The notes: generated by a model from the letters alone, not told the origin. 64,000 nucleotides of DNA from Chryseobacterium aurantiacum (GCF_003020585.1 NZ_PXUE01000001.1:1178001-1242000), one strand, 5' to 3'. Positions 50,686-59,739 are shown, counted from the stretch's first letter. A program made the numbers and translations.

Positions 50686-51246
50686 TTAGTGCTTGGTAAG
50701 TATTATAGCTTTTCCATCTGGCATTAGTGTTTTATATCCACTTGGACAACTGGCTACAATATCTCTGTCTTGTATAAAAACAAGCCTCATTTGGTTTAAA
50801 TTATTAGGATCAGGGAAAGATATATAGACATATCCTTTGTCGTTACATTCTGCATTTCCTGAGTAATATAGTTGATACTTGGTTAAGCTTTTATCAAACT
50901 CTAATCCTTTAATCTTAGCATAGCTATCAGAAACATTTAAGTTATTTTTTATGATTGTTCCATCAGCTTTTTTAACTTGGATTCTTCCAATGATCAAATC
51001 ACTATGTTTTCCACCATACCCTGCATAGTCTATTTCTTTAGTGAATTTAAATTCATATGACGTTCCATCTGTGTAATTTCCTTTCCAGATTCCTGTAAAC
51101 TTGTTTAATCTATTATTTGTATCTTTTATAGAAGTGTAATTTGGACAATTTCCGCTTTCACACTGAGATACTTGGTCTAGAGAAATAACCTGTGCCTTAC
51201 AAGAAAACACAGCAAATATTCCTAATATGATCATTCTACTTCTCAC
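50686..51246 (-). CDS. small exported protein, DUF6705-like, cassette B gene 3
   Basis: The 186-aa protein has a signal peptide (MIILGIFAVFSCKAQ; the Cys could be lipidated) and the family pattern SIKDTNNRLNKFTGIWKGNYTDGTSYEFKF, ending KAIILTKH. The start is a GTG at 51246 that overlaps the upstream TAG by one base (TAGTG); an ATG four codons inside (51234) is an alternative and leaves a short gap. This copy is the most diverged of the three in the run and closest in layout to the cassette A gene at 29026. Function unknown. Confidence 0.75.
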   Translation of the reverse strand: MRSRMIILGIFAVFSCKAQVISLDQVSQCESGNCPNYTSIKDTNNRLNKFTGIWKGNYTDGTSYEFKFTKEIDYAGYGGKHSDLIIGRIQVKKADGTIIKNNLNVSDSYAKIKGLEFDKSLTKYQLYYSGNAECNDKGYVYISFPDPNNLNQMRLVFIQDRDIVASCPSGYKTLMPDGKAIILTKH

Positions 51247-51818
51247 TATTGTTTTGTGAAAATTAAATCTTTTGTTTCTGGTAGATAGATGTTAATATCT
51301 GTACCAACTGGACATTTACTGCGATCAATTATTGTACTATTGGGAATATATTCCCATGAAATTTGTGTTGCATTGAGTTTTTTTAAAATAATTTTTCCAT
51401 TGCCAACACTGCAATTTGTTCCACCATAATCAAGTATTGCTGCATTTTGACTGGGTCTAGTACCCATGCTATAAATGGTATGCATAATTTGGTTAGGTTG
51501 AAAATTCATATTTTGTGTATTCTGTATAATTGTCCCTGAAGAGTTTTTTATAGTATATTTTATAGAAATTATATCTTGATAATAGTTTTTTGTGTACAAC
51601 TCAAAATACTTATAATCTTCTTTGGTAATGAATAAAGTAATGTTTTTCCCATTAAAATTGGTTACCCAAGTTCCTGTAAAGAAAACTAGTTCGTTAGCTA
51701 AATCTTTCATATATGAACCAGAGGGAACATCATCGGGGAATGTATTGAGTGGATATGTTTGCTGTGCCTTACAAGAAAACACAGCAAATATTCCTAATAT
51801 GACCAGTTTATTTCTCAC
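51246..51818 (-). CDS. small exported protein, DUF6705-like, cassette B gene 2
   Basis: The 190-aa paralogue starts with a GTG at 51818 that again overlaps the previous stop (TAGTG). The signal peptide region (KLVILGIFAVFSCKAQQ) is nearly the same DNA as in gene 3, while the next 60 residues (TYPLNTFPDDVPSGSYMKDL, FFTGTWVTNFNGKNITL) are nearly the same DNA as in gene 1. The C-terminal half is different from both. It therefore looks like a recombinant between neighbours. Ends DLIFTKQ. Confidence 0.75.
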   Translation of the reverse strand: MRNKLVILGIFAVFSCKAQQTYPLNTFPDDVPSGSYMKDLANELVFFTGTWVTNFNGKNITLFITKEDYKYFELYTKNYYQDIISIKYTIKNSSGTIIQNTQNMNFQPNQIMHTIYSMGTRPSQNAAILDYGGTNCSVGNGKIILKKLNATQISWEYIPNSTIIDRSKCPVGTDINIYLPETKDLIFTKQ

Positions 51819-52384
51819 TATTGCTTTGTGAAAATTAAGTCTTTTGTTTCCGGAAGATAAATTGTTAAATCAGGATTTCCGGGACAGTTCTTTGTTGTTA
51901 AGACAGTAACATTAGGTTCGTAAGACCACGAAATCTGCGTATTATTAGTTTTCTGTAGGTTTATGGTTCCCCAGCCAATACCACAATTAGTTCCTGTATA
52001 ATAAAAATTAACAATGTTATTATTAACATACATACTAATTATTGCATTTTTATCATATTCATTTTGAACATTATTATTATCTTGTAATAGCTCTCCATTA
52101 GAATTCTTTACTATATAACGTACATTCAATACATCCTGATAATGGTAATCTGTAGATTTAGGTGCCTTGAATATTTTATGCTCTTGCTTTGTAATAATTA
52201 AAGTAATGTTTTTCCCATTAAAATTGGTTACCCAAGTTCCTGTAAAGAAAGCTAGTTCGTTAGCTAAATCTTTCATATATGAACCAGAGGGAACATCATC
52301 GGGGAATGTATTGAGTGGATATGTTTGTTGGGCTTTATAAAAAGAAAGATTTATGAAAAGGCCAATTAATAATATATATTTCAT
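51818..52384 (-). CDS. small exported protein, DUF6705-like, cassette B gene 1
   Basis: The 188-aa protein has a signal peptide (MKYILLIGLFINLSFYKAQ) and the family pattern (TYPLNTFPDDVPSGSYMKDL, FFTGTWVTNFNGKNITL, then variable strands and DLIFTKQ at the end). The ATG at 52384 precedes the signal peptide; the open frame continues upstream into the lipoprotein gene. The stop overlaps the GTG of the next gene. It directly follows the variable lipoprotein gene and is its most likely partner. Confidence 0.75.
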   Translation of the reverse strand: MKYILLIGLFINLSFYKAQQTYPLNTFPDDVPSGSYMKDLANELAFFTGTWVTNFNGKNITLIITKQEHKIFKAPKSTDYHYQDVLNVRYIVKNSNGELLQDNNNVQNEYDKNAIISMYVNNNIVNFYYTGTNCGIGWGTINLQKTNNTQISWSYEPNVTVLTTKNCPGNPDLTIYLPETKDLIFTKQ

Positions 52385-52406
52385 AATATTCGAATTTAAT
52401 TCTTTG

Positions 52407-53729
52407 TTATTGTGGACATGGAATATCAGTTGTAGTTCCATCATTTTTTTTAATTACTGTTGCTATTTTATTATTGGAGTCCACCTTTTGTAAAGTTACT
52501 TTATTTTCTAAACCCATTTTTTTTAGAGTATCAAAGAAAACTTTTTCTAAGCCTTTACTATTTAAACGATTTGTTGATTTATTACAATACACTCCTGAAG
52601 TATCCTTATTTAGGATATTCCAAGTACTTCTTAACATAGCTATATTCCAAACAGTAATATCTACCTCACTATAGCTTCCTGCTGGTGGTATATCAGCATG
52701 ATTTCCATTGAAATGCATAATATAATGTACATCATTTGGAGCGACTATTCCAAAATAAGCATTTCCCATATTTCCTATATTTTGATATCTTACAATATCT
52801 AAAAAAGTATCAATATCAGTAGCAGAAAATATATCTACAGTTGTTCCTGTATGATTATGATAGCCCCCGTTCATTGTGGATGGGTCTCCAAAAACTACAC
52901 TATGTTGACCATTCGGAGGTGTTGGTGTAGGAGGCCCTGTTTTATTATCTCGCCATCCTTTCTCTCCTCCTGTTCCGCTATTCAAATGATCTTTCAGATC
53001 TTTGACAATATTTTCTATTTTAGAATCCTGTATCATTTTTTTCGTCTGCTCACAAGGATTCGTATTATTGGGTGTATTCGGGTTGTTCCCACCGCTACCC
53101 CCATCGGTAAAGTCGCCATTTCCGCCACCCATGTCGTGCCCACCGTTACCTCCCGGATCATCAAACGGGTCAGGCTTGGTAAGCTGTGGTTTCTTGACAA
53201 TAATGATAACATCTCCTACGTTGATGGGATTGTTACTGTCATTACGTGAAACCGTCTTGGCGCTATAATGATTTTGGAAGGTCTTTATCAGGAAAGAACG
53301 GTCAGGGTGATTGTCCTTGTATACATCAAAGTAAAGAAAATCCCTTTTTTCATTTATCACACCGCCTATTACTGCGGTTACCTTTCCGTCTGTAAGCATG
53401 GGGAATATTAGTAGCTTTCTGCCATTCTCCAGATCCATGTCCTGAGAGGAAACACTAAGATCCACGGTTCCATATTTGTTTTCCAGTTCGGTTTTCTTTT
53501 CCGGATAATTGCTGAAGTAGGCCAGCATGGAGTTGGCAAAGGGGAGTGCGTAGTTGTTGGATTCTGCATTTTTGGAAAGACTTCTTTCCTTTTCAAAGCG
53601 CTCAAAAAAGGCAATTTTCTCCTTTTGTGCTTGCTCTGTGCCTGTCAGCATCTCATCTGTTCTGCAGGAATTGAGTGAAATAGATAATGTGGCGAGCGCT
53701 AAAAGCCCGTAGACTAAATTTTTCTTCAT
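52407..53729 (-). CDS. lipoprotein with constant N-terminus and JAMM-like variable C-terminus (B)
   Basis: Residues 1 to about 225 are nearly identical in DNA to the gene at 29593 (lipobox SLNSC, Gly-rich linker GGNGGHDMGGGNG). After NPCE the sequence differs: QTKKMIQDSK onwards. The new domain has GGYHNHTGTTVDIFSATD, i.e. His-x-His, 8 residues, Ser-x-x-Asp, close to the JAMM zinc motif, then AYFGIVAPND. A Glu partner could not be placed. This supports a zinc-protease or deubiquitinase-like fold shared by the two variable domains. Probable surface lipoprotein; effector role is inferred from the architecture. Start as for copy A. Confidence 0.7.
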   Translation of the reverse strand: MKKNLVYGLLALATLSISLNSCRTDEMLTGTEQAQKEKIAFFERFEKERSLSKNAESNNYALPFANSMLAYFSNYPEKKTELENKYGTVDLSVSSQDMDLENGRKLLIFPMLTDGKVTAVIGGVINEKRDFLYFDVYKDNHPDRSFLIKTFQNHYSAKTVSRNDSNNPINVGDVIIIVKKPQLTKPDPFDDPGGNGGHDMGGGNGDFTDGGSGGNNPNTPNNTNPCEQTKKMIQDSKIENIVKDLKDHLNSGTGGEKGWRDNKTGPPTPTPPNGQHSVVFGDPSTMNGGYHNHTGTTVDIFSATDIDTFLDIVRYQNIGNMGNAYFGIVAPNDVHYIMHFNGNHADIPPAGSYSEVDITVWNIAMLRSTWNILNKDTSGVYCNKSTNRLNSKGLEKVFFDTLKKMGLENKVTLQKVDSNNKIATVIKKNDGTTTDIPCPQ

Positions 53730-54480
53730 AAGCATTTGTTTTTTGGTAAATATAACAATTAATTCTTTTTTGTGTGATTTTTTTAACACGGGCTAAAGTA
53801 AATAATTAATGCGTTACCCCCTTACGGAAATCCGTATGGAAAGAGAATCTGTAACATATCTGCAAGTGTGTACATGTTGTACCTACTTTACAGGGCAGTT
53901 AGCAGGGATAAAATCTTCCCATGAAATTAACTTGCATGGCTGTTTTTCTTTATTTTTTTTCGTGTTTTGAAGCTGGTCTTTTCATCATCTCTTCCTGTAC
54001 CCCGTTCCATAACCCTCTCCAGGGACTATGATAAGGGGCGACACCCTCTGAATAAGGGGCTGGAGCCCGTTGGGCAAGTACCTTTAGCCCCTTATGCAAC
54101 CGGTTCTACCCCCTTGCCTAAGGGGGTATAGGCCGTTAAGAAGACCCTCTAGGGGGTTAGGGAAGTATCTCTAGCCCCTTATACAACTGGTTCTACCCCC
54201 TTGGGTAAGGGGGTATTTGTGGTTTCTCAACTGGTTATTGGCAGTTGGGAAGAAGCTTGAGATAGTTGTGGAATTGCCGAGAAGCACTTTGGAACGGTCT
54301 GAAATTAGTTTTGGAAGTGTCGCGAGGCATTTATACAAATGCTTCCATCCATTGGAAAAGTGGGTATTTGTAGTTCCTCAACTAGTTATCGGCAATTGGG
54401 AAGAAGCTTGAGATAGTTGTGGTATTACCCAGCGGTACTTTGGAACGGCCTACAGTTCTTGTAGTGAGGTTTTTAATGAA
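53052..54480 (-). repeat. long direct repeat B (partner of 30208-31650)
   Basis: Nearly identical to repeat A, including signal peptide, linker, upstream region and G/C-rich array. Divergence begins abruptly at the NPCE codons. The pair could recombine and delete or duplicate the intervening 22 kb. Confidence 0.85.
53990..54470. repeat. degenerate G/C-rich tandem array with hairpins (B)
   Basis: Same units and palindromes (ACCCCCTTGCCTAAGGGGGT; ACCCCCTTGGGTAAGGGGGT) as 31140-31640, with scattered differences. A 64-codon frame at 54217-54411 shows the repeat at protein level (FLNWLLAVGKK / VPQLVIGNWEEA) but is too short and degenerate to call. Confidence 0.65.
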
Positions 54481-54496
54481 TTATATGTTCTTGTTT

Positions 54497-54534
54497 GAAA
54501 TAAAATCTCCGAAGTTGGGTGACTTCGGAGAGAG
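54497..54534. repeat. dispersed hairpin element, copy 3
   Basis: GAAATAAAATCTCCGAAGTTGGGT-GACTTCGGAGAG, the best-paired of the three copies (CTCCGAAGT / ACTTCGGAG). The following stretch to 54711 holds nothing else. Confidence 0.6.
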
Positions 54535-54711
54535 GCTTAAATTACTTATTCTACTTTTGCTGACTCAATATGACCTATTATAAATATACTAAACTTTTTG
54601 TTTTTGTGATAATATTGCATTCTGTTAGCTCATAAGCTAAAAGAAAAAGTTTTTATACTTTTTCTTTTCTAATGAGATTTGAATATAAAAATATAATTAT
54701 ATATTTAATTT

Positions 54712-56664
54712 CTAGAGATTATCAATGTTTATAACATTTTCTTCACCAAACCAAGCTACTGCAGTTTTTATAACAGATGGTTTGGGCTTATGATAAAAAA
54801 TAGCTAGTTTTTCTTTAGATCGAGTACAACAAACATAAAATATTTTGCTCGTTCTTTCTTTAATTTTAGGATAATTTGACAATTTTGATTTTGTCTTTGC
54901 CTTTCCGTCAACCAAAGATTGATATACTGTTCCATCATCAAAAACATATTCAAAATTATAATTATTCCAACCACCTCTATCTAATATGACAAGGACTTTT
55001 TCAAATTCTCTTCCTTTTGTTTTATGTTGAGTTGAGAATGGTGTAAAACCTTCTAAATAATTATATAGATTAATGAATTCATAATATTTAACCTTAGAAA
55101 TTCTATTATAAACATATTGCTTATTTTGTATAAATTCATAGAGTTTATCGTCAGCATAAACCAATTTATATTCATTTGCTTTTTCAATTACATCACCAAT
55201 CGTTTTTTCATCAGTTTTTGAAAGAGCTTCTATATGATTTTGTAATATTTTTTTGTCTTCAATTGAATTAATCTTATAATCTGTAATTTTCAAAAATTCA
55301 TTATATCTCTTTTCATTGTAAAGCCTTATACAATTTTGGATTTTAAATAAATGTTTTAATAAGTTATCTCTTTTTGTTCCTTTCTTGATTAAGTCTTTTT
55401 CATTTTGTTTTTTATCGTCCGTAAGAATATCACTATTTAGGTAAATTTTTCTAAATGAATTAAATTTATATGATTTAGCTTCGTTAAATAGATCAATATT
55501 TGCATTAATGAAGTCAGACATTTTACCATCATTAGGAACTCGTCCAGATTTTTTTATGGCATCTCCAAAAGTATCATTTTCATCAATTTGAATTTGTGGA
55601 TTATTTTTTAAGAAAACATCGACAAGATATTTATATACTAGTATTTGGTCATTGTTATAAATGTCCATTAAGGATCCAAATTGAGATTCTTTTGCTATAA
55701 GATTATGAGTTAGATTTAACTCTTTACACTTTAAATTCCCGTCTTTATCCCTCTCATTAAAATCCCATTCTAAAAATTTTCTAACTTTATCCAAATTATT
55801 TTCCGCAGAATATAAAAATCTAATTTCCCCTTCTTTAATTGTACCATCTTCATTCATATTTGGGGGAATAGGGTTCGTTTTTTCCAATTGCGGTAATTGT
55901 TCTAGACCATCATTTCTTACTTTATTAGCTAATTTAATTACATTAATTGGACTTCTTCTATTTTCTAGCTTCTTAACTTCTTGAACCAAGTAATTACCTT
56001 CATTTTCTTTATACTTATTTAAATCTCCAATACCGTCTTCGTAGATAGATTGCATTGCATCTCCGAAAAAACCTATTATATTTTTTTTTGACCCCTTTCT
56101 GAAGTGATCTAGAAAAATCCTTATCACTAATTCGCTAGTATCTTGATACTCATCGATCAATATGAAATTAAATTTGTCTTTTATTACATCACATAATTTT
56201 TCATAATTTTCAAATAAATATTCAGCTATTACTAATAGCTCATCATGTGAAATTATTCCTTTAGATAAATTTAGATTTTCCATATATCTAATACCTTCGG
56301 AAAACATTTCTATATTGGGGTTTTCTATATTTATTTTTTTCTGCAAGGGATTATTAGCTAGGGTAACTATTGCATATTTTAATTCGTTTTGAAAATTTTT
56401 TATACAATTCCATAAGAAGTCGTGAATGGTTAAAACCTGTAAGTTTTTATGATCTATACGCTCTTCAATTTCTTTAACAGCAGAATTCGTATATGTGATA
56501 CAGGCAATCTTATGATTTGGAAACTTATCAATTATTCCAATTATGCACTGTACTAAGGTATATGTTTTTCCACTTCCAGCTCCACCACTTAATAAAAAAT
56601 TATCTCCTTTTTCTATATGATCAAAAATCCGATCTATTTCATTTTTTAATTCTCTTTCAGCCAT
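54712..56664 (-). CDS. UvrD-like helicase of a Gabija-like system (GajB-type)
   Basis: The 650-aa superfamily 1 helicase has Walker A SGGAGSGKTYTL (about 26-37), Walker B LIDEYQDTSEL (about 168-178), motif V HKTKGREFEKVLVILD (about 545-560) and motif VI CCTRSKEKLAIF (about 612-623). It overlaps the OLD-nuclease gene by 19 bases. OLD nuclease plus UvrD helicase is the composition of Gabija/class 2 OLD defence. In the known system the helicase-like protein joins the nuclease complex that degrades or nicks phage DNA. It is longer than the GajB prototype (about 490 aa), which leaves room for an insertion around 230-440. Confidence 0.88.
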   Translation of the reverse strand: MAERELKNEIDRIFDHIEKGDNFLLSGGAGSGKTYTLVQCIIGIIDKFPNHKIACITYTNSAVKEIEERIDHKNLQVLTIHDFLWNCIKNFQNELKYAIVTLANNPLQKKINIENPNIEMFSEGIRYMENLNLSKGIISHDELLVIAEYLFENYEKLCDVIKDKFNFILIDEYQDTSELVIRIFLDHFRKGSKKNIIGFFGDAMQSIYEDGIGDLNKYKENEGNYLVQEVKKLENRRSPINVIKLANKVRNDGLEQLPQLEKTNPIPPNMNEDGTIKEGEIRFLYSAENNLDKVRKFLEWDFNERDKDGNLKCKELNLTHNLIAKESQFGSLMDIYNNDQILVYKYLVDVFLKNNPQIQIDENDTFGDAIKKSGRVPNDGKMSDFINANIDLFNEAKSYKFNSFRKIYLNSDILTDDKKQNEKDLIKKGTKRDNLLKHLFKIQNCIRLYNEKRYNEFLKITDYKINSIEDKKILQNHIEALSKTDEKTIGDVIEKANEYKLVYADDKLYEFIQNKQYVYNRISKVKYYEFINLYNYLEGFTPFSTQHKTKGREFEKVLVILDRGGWNNYNFEYVFDDGTVYQSLVDGKAKTKSKLSNYPKIKERTSKIFYVCCTRSKEKLAIFYHKPKPSVIKTAVAWFGEENVINIDNL

Positions 56665-58802
56665 AACAAACCTTCTTTTATATATTCAGGAATTTCCCAA
56701 TTAGAATAATCATCATTACTATGATATAAGATATCTAAAGCAAAATGGGTTTTTTTATTAATACATTCGTTTGCTAAATCATAAGAATCTTTATTTTCAT
56801 CATCAAAATGTCTAGGATTTTTAATTCCTTTAAAGCTACCTATTTTATTAACGATTAAATTTTTATTTTGCGATATAGCTAAAAAAGAATCTTCAAAGCT
56901 TCTTGCGGTATATCCATTATAATCAGTCTGATAAGTAATACATACAGTGCCATTTTCATTTGGAATCCATTTATCATCTGTTTTAATCAAACATTTATCT
57001 TTTAATGTGAGAGATTTTAATTCTTCAAGAGTTTTATTATTTAAGAAGAATTTAAGTGCTGGATTTGTATAATTATCCCCTATTGCGACACGACAGGCTT
57101 CACCTTTTGTGATTTCTTTATCATTTTTATTTAGTTTTTTAACTTTACGAGTACTATCTAAATCAGTAACAATAAGTGTTTTAATACCTATAAAATCTAT
57201 AAAAAGTTCAAATATATCAGAATAGGCTCCAACCTCAATGATTGAAATATTTTGAGATAGTAATGGGATTTTTTTATCTTCTTTATCAGATTGAGACAAA
57301 TGAATGTCTATTTTCTTCATTATTGTTGGTAGAAGTATACGTTCTGTATCTCCTTCTATTAATATTGCTTTATCGGCAAAAAAAATTTCAGCTCTGCTTA
57401 TAGTAAGATATTGTTTAAGAAATTGATATTGCTTCCCAGTATCATCATATATCTTTTTTAAATCCTTTAAATTTTTAGAAGTTATTGTATCTGTCTTTTT
57501 TAAATATTTAATTTCATCAAAATTACTATCTGCAACAATATGAGAAGAATGTGTAGAAATTATTGTCTGTAAACTACGGCAAATCTCAAATTCTACATTA
57601 TCAGTATTTTTTATTTTTTTTGATATTTTATCTTCAACAATTGTTCTAATGTTTTTTATAAAAACATATTGCATTTGTGGGTGAGTATGTGCTTCAGGTT
57701 CTTCTATAAATAATAAATTAATATCCGAGGGAGCTTCTAATGTAGATCGTTGAAATTCGTACTTTTTTATTTCAATTTCAAAGATCATGCTTATAAGGTT
57801 TAAATAACCTAGACCATTATATTGCTCTGGCAAATCTGATAGATCATGCTTATAATAAACAGTTGTATTACCTTTTAAAAGTTCTTTTGATTGTAATGTG
57901 GAAAGTACACTTAATATTGATTCATTCTCACGTATTCCTCCTAAATTCTTTATTTTAACAATTATATCTTCGAAGAAGGTTTCATAAATTTTTGATAATT
58001 CTTCATCAGTATTAATTATGGTATCATAGAAATCATCTATTTTCTTAGCTTCACTTTCATCATTTTCTTTTCTTTCGTATATCTTGGATGTTTGTAATGA
58101 TAGTGTTTTATCTGTTTCTTTATTAGTAACATCTCTTGTAGCTGAAATGTATTTGAAACTAATAAAATCAGATATTTTCAAGTCTTCAATTAATATATAA
58201 TTATCCTCAATTATTTTGTGTGAAGTCTTATCATAAAAAATTGATTTTTTCCTAGTTTCAAAATATTTTTGATAATGTAATTTGAAAAATTCTAAAAATC
58301 CTTTTATATTATATTTTTTAGGTGGCTTACAAGCTTCTGCCTCAGCTTTTTTAACATTTTCACGATGTTTATATTGTGCTAAATCTTTTCTGATTCCTAA
58401 ATAATTTTTATAACTTAAATAATAATCAAATCCTAATACAATGTGGTTATTTTCGGAATCAAGATCTAACATTAATTTTTGAATATTGATGAAATTATCA
58501 GTATTATTATACAATACTAATATTCTTAATGAAATACCATTGTAGCATTTAAGATACTCTTCTTCAGAAAGTTCTGTAGGATCTTCAATAAGAGTTTGCA
58601 ATTGTTGTTTAAAGGACAAATTAAAGTCTTCAATTGAAAAATTATTCTTATCACTTTGATTTAGAAACTTATCCAGAACTGTAAGAATAGAAGTTTTACC
58701 CGAGTTGTTTTTTCCTATAACCAACGAGATTTCATCTTCTAAGTCAATTTGAACATCAGAAAGTATTCTAAAGTTTTTAATAAAAAGTTTTTTTATTTTC
58801 AT
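56646..58802 (-). CDS. OLD-family nuclease with AAA and Toprim domains (GajA-type)
   Basis: The 718-aa protein has an ABC-type ATPase start MKIKKLFIKNFRILSD, Walker A GKNNSGKTS at 30-38, Walker B LLFIEEPEAHTHPQMQ (about 358-373), and a Toprim domain with KAILIEGDTERILLP (about 472-486) and LIVTDLDSTRK (about 538-548), whose Glu and Asp-x-Asp bind the catalytic metals. The arrangement is that of OLD endonucleases; with the adjacent UvrD gene it fits Gabija. It is longer than GajA of the prototype by about 140 aa. Defence function is inferred from the family. Confidence 0.9.
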   Translation of the reverse strand: MKIKKLFIKNFRILSDVQIDLEDEISLVIGKNNSGKTSILTVLDKFLNQSDKNNFSIEDFNLSFKQQLQTLIEDPTELSEEEYLKCYNGISLRILVLYNNTDNFINIQKLMLDLDSENNHIVLGFDYYLSYKNYLGIRKDLAQYKHRENVKKAEAEACKPPKKYNIKGFLEFFKLHYQKYFETRKKSIFYDKTSHKIIEDNYILIEDLKISDFISFKYISATRDVTNKETDKTLSLQTSKIYERKENDESEAKKIDDFYDTIINTDEELSKIYETFFEDIIVKIKNLGGIRENESILSVLSTLQSKELLKGNTTVYYKHDLSDLPEQYNGLGYLNLISMIFEIEIKKYEFQRSTLEAPSDINLLFIEEPEAHTHPQMQYVFIKNIRTIVEDKISKKIKNTDNVEFEICRSLQTIISTHSSHIVADSNFDEIKYLKKTDTITSKNLKDLKKIYDDTGKQYQFLKQYLTISRAEIFFADKAILIEGDTERILLPTIMKKIDIHLSQSDKEDKKIPLLSQNISIIEVGAYSDIFELFIDFIGIKTLIVTDLDSTRKVKKLNKNDKEITKGEACRVAIGDNYTNPALKFFLNNKTLEELKSLTLKDKCLIKTDDKWIPNENGTVCITYQTDYNGYTARSFEDSFLAISQNKNLIVNKIGSFKGIKNPRHFDDENKDSYDLANECINKKTHFALDILYHSNDDYSNWEIPEYIKEGLLWLKEN

Positions 58803-58826
58803 GGTTACTATTTAGTAAAGAGAATC

Positions 58827-59231
58827 TTACAAATTAATGGAATAGAAAACAATCTTTTCAAATTCAAAATTTTCCGATTCTTTGTCAAATCCTCTACTTA
58901 CAGCATATGTTTTTCCATGAATTTTATGAAAACCTTTATAATACTTTATCATGTAATCTAAAAATTCTTTAACTTGATATTCCGTAACATTTATATCTAA
59001 ATTTCTATACAATTCAACCCATTCCTCTATTGATAGATTATTAATATATTGGGTCATAAGATTTTGATTTGTACTATCTTGACAATGTGATATTAACTTA
59101 TTGAATAAATCAATTTCAATTTCTGTTTCTAGTACTTTTTTAAAGTCTTTAATTTTTTCTATTATGGGTTCCATACTTATTTGTTTGTTAATGTTTTGAG
59201 GGAAGAAAAAATTTATCTTATCAATTCGCAT
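58827..59231 (-). CDS. unknown 134-aa protein preceding the Gabija-like pair
   Basis: The first gene of the operon, 24 bases before the OLD-nuclease ATG. It is acidic and helical in the middle (PIIEKIKDFKKVLETEIEIDLFNKLISHCQDS) with a strand-rich end (GKTYAVSRGFDKESENFEFEKIVFYS). No motif recognised; this is not a standard Gabija component. It may be an accessory, regulatory or self-protection protein. Two in-frame ATGs are possible: 59231 (used here) and 59174 (MEPIIEK); the extra 19 residues are hydrophobic/basic and may not be translated. Confidence 0.6.
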   Translation of the reverse strand: MRIDKINFFFPQNINKQISMEPIIEKIKDFKKVLETEIEIDLFNKLISHCQDSTNQNLMTQYINNLSIEEWVELYRNLDINVTEYQVKEFLDYMIKYYKGFHKIHGKTYAVSRGFDKESENFEFEKIVFYSINL

Positions 59232-59359
59232 AACATTCTATCTATTTGTTCTTCCGGTGAGTAGTTTTTAAATCAAGTTTATAAATAGTATATGTTTTCT
59301 TTTATCCAATATTAAAAATTGCTGTATAATGTCAAATGTACACAATACATCATATTTGT

Positions 59360-59381
59360 AGTTTACGGCTTTCCGTAAACT
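59360..59381. promoter_or_regulatory. palindrome TTTACGG-N4-CCGTAAA upstream of the Gabija-like operon
   Basis: AGTTTACGG-CTTT-CCGTAAACT has nine-base perfect arms. It lies between the XRE terminator and the three-gene operon. It shares the half-site TTACGG / CCGTAA with the palindrome in front of RNA copy 2 (59740-59763), where the spacer is 8 instead of 4. Confidence 0.5.
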
Positions 59382-59450
59382 GCAAAAATAAAAATCACCA
59401 CAAAACTTTCAATCCGTATTTTCACGGAATTTCTTAAAGATTTCATCATA

Positions 59451-59477
59451 AAAAAATCCCAACTCTCGTCGGGATTT
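59451..59477 (-). terminator. terminator of the XRE gene
   Basis: AAATCCC-AACTCTCGTC-GGGATTT with an A run upstream on the plus strand, i.e. a T run after the hairpin for the minus-strand transcript. It overlaps the stop codon region. Confidence 0.65.
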
Positions 59478-59709
59478 ATTCATTTATAAGTTTAAAAAAA
59501 TCAGATAAACTAATCTTTCTCGTTTCACACATTTTAAAGAGTGTTTCAACAGGTATTCTATAGGTTCCTTCGCCTTTTATTTTTCTAATAGTGCTTTCTT
59601 CAACACCATGGTTTTTTGCAAAAGAAGTTTGTGACTTGCCTTCTTGAAGCCAAGGGATCAACCATTTTTTTGTAATGTATGAGCAAATTTTCTCGTTTAT
59701 ATCTGTCAT
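59476..59709 (-). CDS. XRE/Cro-type regulator (copy 2 locus)
   Basis: The 77-aa protein has a helix-turn-helix: SQTSFAKNHGVEESTIRKIKGEG (about 26-48), then a short C-terminal helix (VETLFKMCETRKISLSDFFKLI). It lies in the same position and orientation relative to the RNA as the regulator at 36479, but the sequences are clearly different. It is divergent from the RNA, and the palindrome at 59740-59763 lies between them. It probably regulates the RNA module and possibly the Gabija-like operon, whose upstream region has a related palindrome. Confidence 0.8.
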   Translation of the reverse strand: MTDINEKICSYITKKWLIPWLQEGKSQTSFAKNHGVEESTIRKIKGEGTYRIPVETLFKMCETRKISLSDFFKLINE

Positions 59710-59739
59710 ATAAACAAATGAAACAATTAATAAATAAAA

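Noticed and set aside
54217..54411. 64-codon ORF inside G/C-rich array B
   Set aside because: It spans degenerate tandem units, has no intact counterpart in array A (31380-31575) and no start context; more likely a remnant of a repeat than a gene.
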